A DNA stretch of 30,042 nt from CAYWMP01 sp964459445 (GCA_964459445.1 CAYWMP010000056.1:1-30042); one strand, 5' to 3'; positions 14,751-23,305 are shown, counted from the stretch's first letter. Notes: generated by a model not told the origin, from the letters alone. Numbers and translations: made by a program.

Positions 14751-15807
14751 TTGCCGGATTCCGATTGATCCTTCTCGACAAGAGCCGCTTTTCCTTTTGC
14801 AGTCAGGCGATACTTCTGTGTTGGGCTTTTCGGTGATTCGGGCTGGGTCATTTTCACTAGCCCTGCATCTATGGCCGGCTGCAGGTAGTCATAGATAAAC
14901 GTGGGGCGGTGGCGTAATCCAAGGAATTGCATTGTTTCACGAGTGCCCAAGGGTTCATTTTTCAGACAGTTAAGTATGCGTCTTACTTGTTCGGTTACTT
15001 GTTCGGTTACTTGTTCGATGGTCTTTTGAATCGATATTTGTTCAGCAAGCGTCACGGTAAAACGCAGCCGCATGCCGATTTCCATAATTTGCAGTTCCGG
15101 CAGTCCCATCTCATTCGCTTCTCTGATAATACGGGGAATGCCGCTGCCCCACTGTTCAATCAGATTCAGTTCACGAAAAATACGGGCGATGACATGATTG
15201 CGGATTTTGGAAACGCCCTGACGCATATCATCAATGGTCATGCCCGGCAGCAGGATGCCGGGATTTTCGATTTCGATACGATCATCGAAAAAGGCGATGC
15301 GGTAGGCGCTCCACGCTGGGAGTAGTCAGCGTGAACCAGGGCGTTGATGACCACTTCGCGCAGGATCCCGAGGGGGATGCTCCAAACATCCTTTCGCCGG
15401 ATATCGGAGAAATCGGCGCCGCGCATGGCGTGCTTCCTGAGAAACAGCATGATGCTGTCCACTGCCTGAGGCAGATGATCGTTCAGTTCGATATGGTCGA
15501 AGATATCCGCCTTGTCCCTGCCGATGAAGCGTCCGCACTGCACCCATGCGTCAGGGAAATGTTTCTCGCGCTTTTTTCCGAAGAGCAGAACCGCCCCCTT
15601 TGTCGGCACAAGCCGCCCCTGTTCATCCTTGAGCAGTCTTAGCGTGAGCAATTCGTTTTCGCCGAGGTCGCGCAGGTCACGGAACAGGGTTTCCAGCGCC
15701 GCCAGATCCAGATCATCGATAGTCAATCCGGGCATGGGCAGTTCATCAAAAGCGACGCCTTCGTTTGGACTACGGCGCGACAAGATGGCACAGCAAACAA
15801 CAAACAA
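14747..15807 (-). pseudogene. RecG-like/AlbA_2-family ATP-binding regulator, truncated and frameshifted
   Basis: Two overlapping frames together encode the family widely annotated as 'ATP-binding protein / RecG-like'. Frame one has FGKKREKHFPDAWVQCGRF, FLRKHAMRGADF, LREVVINALVHADYSQRGAP. After one missing base near 15299-15304, frame two continues IRIAFFDDRIEIENPGILLPG, GVSKIRNHVIARIFRELNLIEQWGSGIPR, a TEQV tandem, and a C-terminal winged helix. The HATPase_c_4-like part is thus split. The N-terminal AlbA_2 (Schlafen-like) domain, normally ~120 residues, is absent: coding similarity stops at about 15790, just before direct repeat B. The TTG at 15807 is not a convincing start. I read this as a decayed gene. 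Confidence 0.8.
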
Positions 15808-15808
15808 T

Positions 15809-15899
15809 TTTCAACGAACATCATGATAAGGTTTGGTATTGCTTGCAGCCCCGACACGAGGAAATGCCAAAGCTTCAAATTGCTTTGGAACCAACGGCC
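15809..15899 (+). repeat. Direct repeat B (partner at 13806-13896)
   Basis: About 77% identical, ungapped, to repeat A two kilobases away. It abuts the truncated 5' end of the RecG-like pseudogene, consistent with a recombination or insertion junction having removed the AlbA_2 domain. Confidence 0.7.
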
Positions 15900-16245
15900 C
15901 ATTTAATGGGTTCGTACCGGTTACTGCACAGGAATGGAAAAAGGGAATCCTCAAATTGCTGAATGCTGAAAGCTGAGCGCTGAACACGCCGTTTCCCTTC
16001 TGCCCTTCCCCCCGGCGCCTTATGCCTTAAACCCTTTCTAACTAGCGGAAATTGCCCGATTTCCGGGCTTCACAATCTCATTGTTTCACGAGGGGAGTCT
16101 TATCAGGCAGAGCCGATAACAAAAAGATATCATTAGGATTTGTGAACGCTCTGCATAAATGTCCCCTATCAGTGACGCGGTGAGTTTTAACGACGGCGGA
16201 AGCTTCAGCAACAGTGAGGTACGCTCGTCAACCATCTCCCATGAA
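15900..16245. other. Gene-free stretch between pseudogene and HNH gene
   Basis: No convincing ORF. Contains GCTGAA/CTGAAAGCTGAGC simple repeats (about 15958-15985). A perfect hairpin, CGGAAAT-TGCCCG-ATTTCCG, lies at 16046-16065 without a T-run, possibly a processing or weak termination signal downstream of the HNH gene. An ATGTCCCCTAT motif at about 16157-16167 resembles others near 12887 and 13918. Confidence 0.5.
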
Positions 16246-17169
16246 TCATGGCAGTTGAGGGAGATCATCATCATTCAAGGTCAATGCATCATCTTTTTCA
16301 AATTCTATCCAGCGCTTAGCGTCGTGGAAATCAGTTTTTTCAGCCAGTTGCATATACTGAGCGAATGATTCTAGAACTTTCTTTTTGAAACCAGCAAGAT
16401 CATTCAAATGGGCATAGCGAAGAACAGTCCACATAACTCTAGTTCCCGAGGTTATAATTTTCATATTCTTCCGATATTTAATACCGTCATAAGTCAAGCA
16501 TTCTCCAGCAGATACCCCTAAGTGCAAGCATTCTTCCTCTTTCTTTGAAAGTTTTTTTTCAGAAGGACATACTAGGCTCACTGTCGGAAGAGCCGCTATA
16601 ACCAGAATTGAGATTTCATCTGCGACTTTTGGTGGCATAGCCATCCTTGTCCGTGAAGCCATTGAGTAAAGGATATCTAGCATAACAGCCTTGACTCTGG
16701 GGCCAAAGTAATTCAGCGAATAAGCATGCAGTTGGCTTAGAACACGGCCACTCTTGCGCCAATCTCCACATATCAGCTCAGGCTCATGCCTTCTTAGTTC
16801 ATGGCAAGCAACAGCATCGATCAACGTTTGATGAAATTGATCTGAATCAAAACCAATACCTTTGGTATCTTCTTGATCAAATTGTTTTCTCCGTTTAGCC
16901 CTGAGAGTTTCGCACCAGTTTTTGTGGTACATTTCTATTAGGTCAGCAGATAATCCTCTACCAAGCCCTGGTCCTCTGGTCACTTCGTCATGGTGGTCAA
17001 GGCATAAAACAACAAGATTTGAGAGGTCGTTATTACTGGAATTACAATCGAGGTGATGGATTTGAACTGGTTTATGCCGATCTTTGCATATGCAGCAAGT
17101 CAGATCTGCCTCGAACAGAACAAGGGCGCTAACCTTATCCGGAATCCTAGATTTGCTTTTTTTCGTCAA
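16246..17169 (-). CDS. HNH endonuclease-domain protein with unknown C-terminal domain
   Basis: 307 residues. The N-terminus is a zinc-type HNH nuclease: CCICKDRHKPVQIHHLDCN (Cys25/26, Cys28, His38-His39), Asn47/Asn51, then VVLCLDHHDEV (Cys56, His59-His60). GLGRGLSADLIEMYHKNW, common to this HNH subgroup, follows. Residues ~100-307 are mostly helical and unrecognised. The start appears to be TTG at 17169: an in-frame TAA lies just upstream and no ATG fits; no clear Shine-Dalgarno is visible, implying low expression. It lies 198 bases downstream of the STAND gene on the same strand. A standalone HNH effector of a defence locus is the likeliest role; a homing or intron-type nuclease is less likely. 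Confidence 0.82.
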   Translation of the reverse strand: MTKKSKSRIPDKVSALVLFEADLTCCICKDRHKPVQIHHLDCNSSNNDLSNLVVLCLDHHDEVTRGPGLGRGLSADLIEMYHKNWCETLRAKRRKQFDQEDTKGIGFDSDQFHQTLIDAVACHELRRHEPELICGDWRKSGRVLSQLHAYSLNYFGPRVKAVMLDILYSMASRTRMAMPPKVADEISILVIAALPTVSLVCPSEKKLSKKEEECLHLGVSAGECLTYDGIKYRKNMKIITSGTRVMWTVLRYAHLNDLAGFKKKVLESFAQYMQLAEKTDFHDAKRWIEFEKDDALTLNDDDLPQLP

Positions 17170-17245
17170 TGGACAACCCTTAACTTATGTTCCACCCATG
17201 GGGAAACGGTAATAAAGTTACTTCTTCAGTTCTACCGAATTGCTA

Positions 17246-17256
17246 AGGGGCGTTAT
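17246..17256 (-). promoter_or_regulatory. Shared 11-bp motif upstream of the HNH gene
   Basis: On the minus strand reads ATAACGCCCCT, identical to 22082-22092 upstream of the STAND gene, and lies about 77 bases before the HNH start. It may be a common operator, or a -10 box (AATAAC) with a GC-rich discriminator. A near-inverted copy, AACGCCCCC, is at 17348-17356. Confidence 0.4.
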
Positions 17257-17281
17257 TTAATCCTTTTTAGCACCTGTTGGA

Positions 17282-17313
17282 TCAATTTTCACTTCGGTCA
17301 GGTTGAAAATTGA
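17282..17313. promoter_or_regulatory. 10-bp perfect inverted repeat between STAND and HNH genes
   Basis: TCAATTTTCA (17282-17291), a 12-base spacer, and TGAAAATTGA (17304-17313). AT-rich with helical-turn spacing, so a dimeric regulator site is plausible; as RNA it could be a stem, but no U-tract follows on the minus strand. Confidence 0.45.
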
Positions 17314-17367
17314 AAGTAATTAGAAAGAGTTTGTCATGATCGACAACAACGCCCCCTTTTCACTTCC

Positions 17368-20300
17368 TCATACTCTTTCGATCGCGCTGGTCAGTTCTCG
17401 GACTATGCCGACCCGGTTTTCAAATAACATATCCCATATATCCAGACATCGATTGTTTATTTCGGCATTTTCAGAATCTTGGGATTGTTCATACAATCGT
17501 AAAAGTAAAGACGATATTTCAGATACAATGTGCGGAACATCTGAGCCCATTTCTTGTGATTTCTCTTGGAGTGTCGTGGAAAACACCTCACAAAGCACAA
17601 AAATGGCCTCAGCAAAAGGAATCAAGGAACAAGGAAGATCCTTTAAGCTATAAACAAGCCGAGAAGGATGATCAGTGAAGGCTTTTGATCTGATATATGT
17701 CTTCAGGAATTCTTTATTAATTGTCTGAAGAATAAGCGCGTTATTGTGAAACATATTCCAAGTTTCGGCACGAACGTCTTTTTCCGGATCATCAAAAAAA
17801 GGATATAGCAAGTCCTGGCATTTCATCGAATACTGCTCGTCTCTTAGAAAAGTGGAAGCTACTTGAGTAACCCCTTTTCTTTGCGGTATTGTCCCCTCCC
17901 GGCAATCGGCAAGCTCTTCCCTAAACATTTCATGGAACAGCCATCGTGCGGTGACCTCTTTAGCACCCTCCTGAGAGACTTCATTATTAGGAGATCGAAC
18001 CATGCATTTGATAAGAGGGCCGATCTGGTCAAAATGGCTTACGATAGTATGATTGAAAAACAAAACAGCTCGTGGGGAAGCAGCTACCCGTAAATCATCG
18101 GCGCAAACTTTGCAGAACCAGGCTACTGCCAGGTCTTTATTGATATTCAGTATGGGAAGCAAAGCATCTATAGTTGCCATTCGTACCGCCGGATGAGGGT
18201 CATTCACCAAAGATTCAATTCCAGGCTGGAGTTTCTTCAGCAAGTCTTTGTGGTTCCAAAGTAATTGACCAATCGCTTCTGCCGCAACTCCCCTAACGCA
18301 ATTTAATGTGTTTTGATAAAGGGTATTAACGGATGCCTCATCAGATGTTTTATCGCATGAAAGATTCAGCTTGCCAGGCTCAAGGTCTGGATGGTTTGTT
18401 GCATAATGAATCAATCGTTTGATTGCTTTATCAGACCAATTTTCTTCCGCCCGTTCACGAATAAGTCTACAGAAGGACATAGCGGTCTCTCGATCGTCTT
18501 CAGTTTGAAATCTTTCAATGATCTCCTCCACTGTTTTTACCGATGCAGGACGCCAATCCGCCCTTTCCTTTTCTGAAATATCTGATTTAGATTCCTTCAA
18601 TCTCATAGCTTGAAAGATCGCAGATATATATAGAGGGTGGACGTCTTTTGGAAAATGCAGTGACAGTTGTGCAAAACGTTCAGGAAAGCGAATAGCGATT
18701 TGCTCAAGATTTCGCGAAAATTGTCTGACAGTGGAAGTCACTGCGCGATCCTCACCAACTTGAACCCAATTTAGATTATCCTGTTCCGGAATTCCCTTAT
18801 TGCTTACAATTTCAAGCCATGCCCGATCGCTAATTCTTTCAACTGAAGCGTCAAGTTTAGAGCCAATCACACCGCCCGATATACGACCAGCCCTGAGAAA
18901 TCGCTTCTTCGAATAATTGGCGTACTTTCTTTTCAACACTGCGATCAGATCCGAAGTTGATGATTGCACTCTCTTTGAATCAAGAGCTGGAAGAAGAAAA
19001 TATTGGGCACGCCCCCAGTAATCTCCGAAAAAACCTTCTTTCCAGCCTTTCAAATAGTATTCGGCCGACCGTTTTTCAGTGGGTGAATGGTAGTAGAAAA
19101 TCGCCTGCTCTAGATTTCCGAATAACTCCTCTGAACAATACGGAGACAAGGCTTCAACAAGGCGAGCGGCAGGCATCCATTCCGGTTCATCAAAGCCTGA
19201 ACCCAAACACAGACGGGGAAGATCGTCCAAAAGCCAGCGTATCCCTATATCTGAATATTTTACAGAAAGATGGGCATATACATTGACTAGAATTTCCTGA
19301 ACAAAAGAAGAAATACTGTTTTCTAAAGGAACAGATCGCTTCAATAGCGCTTCCGGTTGTTCGGCAGCCAACTTGCTGCCCGCAAGCATAACAAGTTCAA
19401 CAATCCCGCGTTCGATTTCCGTGTGTGTTTTGTAGCGACCCGCAAGCCGGTTTTCCTGCCAGTTTTCCATATGACGGTCGAAGGGTTTTGTTTCAAAAGC
19501 GGTGATTCTCTCTATGTGCGGCATGAATAAATCCCATGTATGAAAAGGATAATTATTCGCAATACTGTTCAGCGCCTTTACATCCTCGTCATACCAATTT
19601 TCCAGGCGCCCACCCTGGCCCCGTGAAGACTTACCATTCGGTGCCTCCTCATCTGGATTACTATCCCAAGTCGACACCACGGCCTCGATCAACTGGAGAG
19701 CACGAAGAGGATATCTTGAGCGGAGTGATTTCCAGTCAACATAGCTTGAAAACACACCGAGATGAGCCAATTTCAGCCTTAGAAGAAACATGTTTTCGGA
19801 ATCGTTTATTGAATTCCAGCATATCGTATTCAGGACCCTTGAGGGCCAATTATCGTTTTGATCAATCAAGGGCCCCAATACTTCTACAATAGTGTCCGGG
19901 ATGTTTTCATTAACGGATCGGAGAAGCCACAGGGCACGATGAATATCCTCCTCGACATCAGAATTCAGCCATTCGGAAATAAGTCCCTTTTCAATCAGCA
20001 GTGAGACAAATGGAACGTGCCCCCAAAAAATTGTCTCCAATACATGTTCTTTCCAATAATCATCTTTAAGCAGTGGAAGAAAATAGCTTCCAATCTCTTC
20101 ATTCACATCTTCTAACTGTCCGACCAATCCAAGAACGAGATGTTTGAGATGAAAACGAATATTATCCGATTGAAGAAGCCGTTTAACGCAAGCTAAAAAG
20201 TCGCCAAGGGACTCCTCGGAAAGCATGGCGAGCACCTGCCGCAACTGTTCTCGACGAAACAAGGACTGCCGTTCTTTTAGCCCCAACCAATCGATGACAT

Positions 20301-22035
20301 TTCCTGTTCCTTCGTCTATATGACGAAGCAAACGATCCGCAATCAGATAATCTAAATAACTTTGATGGTAGAGGGTTACTCTTCCTGCACTCTCCTGAAG
20401 GATACCATGCGAAAACAATGCCCTAGCAACATTTGGCCAAGCACTGACGATCCGCTTAGGTACTGCCACCTTGCCTTTTCTTTCCATATAATCGATGAGT
20501 ACACTTAGAGCGTCACCCATTTCCTTTGTGGTAATACCGGCCTTTTCGATAAGAAGACGACGATTTTCCCAGAAGCGGCGCATCAGTTCCGTGGCGGAAC
20601 GAAATTCAGGAACGCTTCCCATTCCCCTTAATTCCATCCACATGGCAAGGTTTTGAGGACATGCAAGAATTCGTTTCTGGCGGTCGCTCATTTGCTTGAC
20701 TGAAGGACCTACAATTTTCTCCAAGGTCTTTATCGTAAGTTCTTTCACTTCGACTTTGTGGAGTTTCCGACCAGGGGAGTCGGACAGCCAGTTCCGAATC
20801 TCCGGGTCATGTTCCAGGTCAAAAGTGCGACAAGAAAGCACGGCAGATATATTTTTTCCACCACGGCGCAACGAACGGACCTGCCGGAGTAATTCTTTGC
20901 AAACGTCAAGGGCATTCGCAGAATGAGCAGAGGTCCATCTAATGGCATCTAGCTGATCTAGAATCAGAACGCACAAACGTCCCCCAGCCATACCGTGAAG
21001 AGAATAGACAGGAGAATCCGGTAACCCCATATCTCTGCCAAATTGAGCAGCCGTATTCTTGGGGTCGCGCCGATCTAAACGCACAGATATGTATGGAATA
21101 TGTTTCTCACGAAGATGCTGCGTGAGATCATAAAGGACAGCGCTTTTACCAAAACCCGCGGTACCGTGCAAAATGACATCCTTTTTTCCTTCAAGGGCCT
21201 GGAGGAGAAGTGCTGTCTCTTCCCGAGGGATAAGTTCTCCACCAATCAGCTTGGGCCTGATGCTCGCGTCAAACTGTCTTTGAATCTCTTCTACGGCAGG
21301 TGCAATGCGCTGATCACAGGTTAATCGCTTGGGATGGATATTTAGCGTCTCTAGATGTTTTCGCAATTCATCCGCATAAATGGGCTTTCTAAATGCGGCG
21401 TTATTCTCAGCATAGGTTAGTAAGGTTGCAACCGAACTCTCCGGTTCGCCTGTCAATAAATACCCTGCTTCAGCCAGCAGATTTTCCCAGGTGTTGCGAT
21501 CATCGGGATGTAGAATGACATATGTTCGCAGTAGGTAATTATATGCCTTGGATCGGTCCGCTTCTTGTTCGGAATCAAGTGAAAGCGAATCGCAAAATTG
21601 TTCAAATCCTGTGCGCCGTTCCTCTCCAAGGGCTTGAATCTGGTACTTGTAGAAATCTTCAGGATCGGTATTAGATAATCTGGCGCTTTCGCAAATATCC
21701 CCGAATAGTGTAGCCCCAACTCCAGAGATAAGTGCAAACTCATGCTGCGGATCAAGATCCAACTGAAATTTAAGGTGACTTAGAATCCCTCTGGAGTGTA
21801 GATCACGAATGGACCAAAATTCTTTGCTCCTATTACGTGCCTTGCATTGTTGTGCTAGACGGACACCATCATTCTTCTCAATCCATAAATCCACTCCGCG
21901 CTCATCATCCCCAATAGCCTCGACTTTAACGGAACGGATTTCTTCATCTAAAAGACGAAAAAGCTGCTTTGCAACCCACCTGCCTTCGTATCTGTTACCC
22001 AGCTTATCAGCTAGTCCACCAGGCTCATATCCCAT
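17368..22035 (-). CDS. Avs-like STAND NTPase with N-terminal Mrr-type nuclease domain
   Basis: About 1555 residues in three parts. (1) Residues 1-~130: a restriction-endonuclease fold, with Glu17 (GNRYEGRWV), Asp49 (ERGVDLWI) and a Q-x-K active-site variant (AQQCKAR, Lys65) as in Mrr. (2) Residues ~265-600: a STAND P-loop NTPase with Walker A HGTAGFGKS (Lys297), Walker B LCVLILDQLD (Asp360), sensor VLSCRTFDLEHDP and a winged-helix-like LYHQSYLDYLIAD. (3) Residues ~600-1555: helical repeats, HEAT-like near the end (DPHPAVRMATIDALL, DPEKDVRAETW). Nuclease-STAND-repeat order is that of AVAST anti-phage sensors, where the C-terminus recognises a phage protein and activates the effector; orthology is unproven. 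I prefer ATG 22035 (GGAGA 12 bases upstream) over TTG 22068. The gene is intact. Confidence 0.85.
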   Translation of the reverse strand: MGYEPGGLADKLGNRYEGRWVAKQLFRLLDEEIRSVKVEAIGDDERGVDLWIEKNDGVRLAQQCKARNRSKEFWSIRDLHSRGILSHLKFQLDLDPQHEFALISGVGATLFGDICESARLSNTDPEDFYKYQIQALGEERRTGFEQFCDSLSLDSEQEADRSKAYNYLLRTYVILHPDDRNTWENLLAEAGYLLTGEPESSVATLLTYAENNAAFRKPIYADELRKHLETLNIHPKRLTCDQRIAPAVEEIQRQFDASIRPKLIGGELIPREETALLLQALEGKKDVILHGTAGFGKSAVLYDLTQHLREKHIPYISVRLDRRDPKNTAAQFGRDMGLPDSPVYSLHGMAGGRLCVLILDQLDAIRWTSAHSANALDVCKELLRQVRSLRRGGKNISAVLSCRTFDLEHDPEIRNWLSDSPGRKLHKVEVKELTIKTLEKIVGPSVKQMSDRQKRILACPQNLAMWMELRGMGSVPEFRSATELMRRFWENRRLLIEKAGITTKEMGDALSVLIDYMERKGKVAVPKRIVSAWPNVARALFSHGILQESAGRVTLYHQSYLDYLIADRLLRHIDEGTGNVIDWLGLKERQSLFRREQLRQVLAMLSEESLGDFLACVKRLLQSDNIRFHLKHLVLGLVGQLEDVNEEIGSYFLPLLKDDYWKEHVLETIFWGHVPFVSLLIEKGLISEWLNSDVEEDIHRALWLLRSVNENIPDTIVEVLGPLIDQNDNWPSRVLNTICWNSINDSENMFLLRLKLAHLGVFSSYVDWKSLRSRYPLRALQLIEAVVSTWDSNPDEEAPNGKSSRGQGGRLENWYDEDVKALNSIANNYPFHTWDLFMPHIERITAFETKPFDRHMENWQENRLAGRYKTHTEIERGIVELVMLAGSKLAAEQPEALLKRSVPLENSISSFVQEILVNVYAHLSVKYSDIGIRWLLDDLPRLCLGSGFDEPEWMPAARLVEALSPYCSEELFGNLEQAIFYYHSPTEKRSAEYYLKGWKEGFFGDYWGRAQYFLLPALDSKRVQSSTSDLIAVLKRKYANYSKKRFLRAGRISGGVIGSKLDASVERISDRAWLEIVSNKGIPEQDNLNWVQVGEDRAVTSTVRQFSRNLEQIAIRFPERFAQLSLHFPKDVHPLYISAIFQAMRLKESKSDISEKERADWRPASVKTVEEIIERFQTEDDRETAMSFCRLIRERAEENWSDKAIKRLIHYATNHPDLEPGKLNLSCDKTSDEASVNTLYQNTLNCVRGVAAEAIGQLLWNHKDLLKKLQPGIESLVNDPHPAVRMATIDALLPILNINKDLAVAWFCKVCADDLRVAASPRAVLFFNHTIVSHFDQIGPLIKCMVRSPNNEVSQEGAKEVTARWLFHEMFREELADCREGTIPQRKGVTQVASTFLRDEQYSMKCQDLLYPFFDDPEKDVRAETWNMFHNNALILQTINKEFLKTYIRSKAFTDHPSRLVYSLKDLPCSLIPFAEAIFVLCEVFSTTLQEKSQEMGSDVPHIVSEISSLLLRLYEQSQDSENAEINNRCLDIWDMLFENRVGIVRELTSAIERV

Positions 22036-22081
22036 CCTAACTAATATTCTCCTTGAAGGTTTTTTCAATAATAGACAACAT

Positions 22082-22092
22082 AGGGGCGTTAT
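22082..22092 (-). promoter_or_regulatory. Shared 11-bp motif upstream of the STAND gene
   Basis: Minus strand ATAACGCCCCT, about 46 bases before ATG 22035; the same 11 bases precede the HNH gene at 17246-17256. Further up the minus strand are a CGTCC-CAGT-GGACG hairpin and a TTGACA (22157-22152) without a good -10 at the right distance. Confidence 0.4.
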
Positions 22093-22184
22093 CAGCTTTA
22101 GTTTTCATCCACCGTCCACTGGGACGCAAGTTCCAGAACAATTTTTGTCTTTGTCAAGATCTCTTGGGATTAATGCAAACACAA

Positions 22185-22219
22185 AACCCCGCTCTCAACT
22201 TGAGAAGAGGGGTTTTTTT
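22185..22219 (+). terminator. Bidirectional-type intrinsic terminator at island right edge
   Basis: AACCCC-G-CTCTCAA / TTGAGaAG-A-GGGGTT forms a long imperfect stem followed by seven T on the plus strand. The minus strand has a shorter TTTTGTGTTTG tail. It lies between the divergent STAND and ATP-grasp genes, 150 bases upstream of the STAND start, so it insulates the island rather than ending a visible gene. Confidence 0.6.
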
Positions 22220-22348
22220 GTGGATCTAGATCATTCTTGACCCTTTCAACACGTCAGATGCGAATAGATTCAGAGTAATTCCAAATACTCCATTTTCCTT
22301 AATTTAACTAAATTTTTATGAACCAAAACTCCTCAGAAGTCAAGAGGT

Positions 22349-22393
22349 CAGTGGCCTGCCGAGCCGCAGCTCCATAGCGTAGGCAGGTCACTG
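22349..22393. repeat. REP-like palindrome
   Basis: CAGTGGCCTGCC (22349-22360) and GGCAGGTCACTG (22382-22393) pair over 12 bp with one wobble/mismatch; the loop GAGCCGCAGCTCCATAGCGTA is partly self-complementary. It lies in the gene-free spacer 22036-22504, before the ATP-grasp gene, without a T-run. Similar GCCTGCC...GGCAGG palindromes are widespread dispersed repeats in environmental bacteria (recalled, not searched). Confidence 0.55.
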
Positions 22394-22504
22394 GTAAGTG
22401 GCCAATAGTCATTTGCGGAAATAAGGAATGGCTTTTCGTCTAGCAAACCGGGTTTCAATTTATTAGAATCTAGCATCCTTTCAGCAAAAGTGGGAAACCG
22501 TCTC

Positions 22505-23305
22505 ATGGATTCGAATAAAAAGCCGTTTATAGCCCTTGGAAGTCGGCTCCGAGGAGTGCCTGAAGTTATCACCCTCGGGGTAAAACCCAACTTCCATGAT
22601 TATACCAAAAAGGAAAGAGAGCTCATTCTGAATGCCAAGATGATTCTCTATCCCACGCTGAATTATGCCCAGTTTCTTACGACAATGGGCAAGAGCATCT
22701 TTCCCAGCCTCGAGACATATCTCTATGCAGACGAAAAAATCAAACAGACCTCGCTCTATTGCATGATGGATTTGCCCCATCCAAGAACAAGGATCTACTA
22801 TCATCTCCATCACCAAGACATTACGAATGACTTTATGTTTCCTTTTGTTGCCAAGCTCCCCAGGGCCTCGGCCCAGGGGCGGGGCGTTTATTTGATCAGG
22901 AATCCAAATGATCTAGAAGAATATTTGCGAAAGACCCATGTTGCCTATATTCAAGAATACCTACCCCATGAAAGGGATGTAAGGGTCCTGCTTATCAATT
23001 ACCGACCCGTTCTCGCCTATTGGCGAGAAAGACCCCCTGGAGGTTTCAAAACAAATGTATACCAGGGAGGCTCCATCCGTTTTGAAAAAATACCGGATCC
23101 TGTGTTGAAACTGGCCAAGGAGGCGGCCCGAAAATGCAGGTTCAACGATGTGGGACTTGACTTTATAGAACACAATGGAAGATGGTACCTGATTGAGGCA
23201 AACATGAAATACGGCCGAAAGGGTTTGAAAATGAAAGGCATGGACCTAAAGGCCATTATACGGGAAATGTTGGTTGCGGGCGAGATCACCCCCGTTCCTT
23301 CATAG
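22505..23305 (+). CDS. RimK-like ATP-grasp protein
   Basis: About 266 residues of an ATP-grasp fold. The ATP-binding and metal-binding landmarks are FPFVAKLPRASAQGRGV (lysine and glycine-rich loop), AYIQEYLPHERDVRVLLIN (hinge and Arg), and VGLDFIEHNGRWYLIEANMKYG with the final Glu and Asn metal ligands. It resembles RimK/CphA/LysX-type carboxylate-amine ligases; the N-terminal preATP-grasp domain (KMILYPTLNYAQFLTTMGK) is shorter than usual. I chose ATG 22505 over an upstream GTG at 22490; neither has a clear Shine-Dalgarno. It lies 20 bases before a class A PBP, so a ligase acting on a wall precursor or wall protein is possible. Substrate unknown. Confidence 0.8.
   Translation: MDSNKKPFIALGSRLRGVPEVITLGVKPNFHDYTKKERELILNAKMILYPTLNYAQFLTTMGKSIFPSLETYLYADEKIKQTSLYCMMDLPHPRTRIYYHLHHQDITNDFMFPFVAKLPRASAQGRGVYLIRNPNDLEEYLRKTHVAYIQEYLPHERDVRVLLINYRPVLAYWRERPPGGFKTNVYQGGSIRFEKIPDPVLKLAKEAARKCRFNDVGLDFIEHNGRWYLIEANMKYGRKGLKMKGMDLKAIIREMLVAGEITPVPS

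Noticed and set aside
14980..15020. CRISPR-like or regulatory tandem repeat (TTGTTCGGTTAC units)
   Set aside because: These encode the TEQVTEQV tandem typical of RecG-like/AlbA_2 proteins; three short units without spacers.
15765..15962. Plus-strand 65-codon ORF containing repeat B
   Set aside because: Start lies inside the pseudogene and there is no Shine-Dalgarno; the related reading in repeat A has a stop. At most a relic, so listed as a repeat.
16086..16274. 62-codon minus-strand ORF overlapping the HNH gene end
   Set aside because: No ribosome binding site, overlaps the HNH 3' end, and the peptide has no recognisable features.
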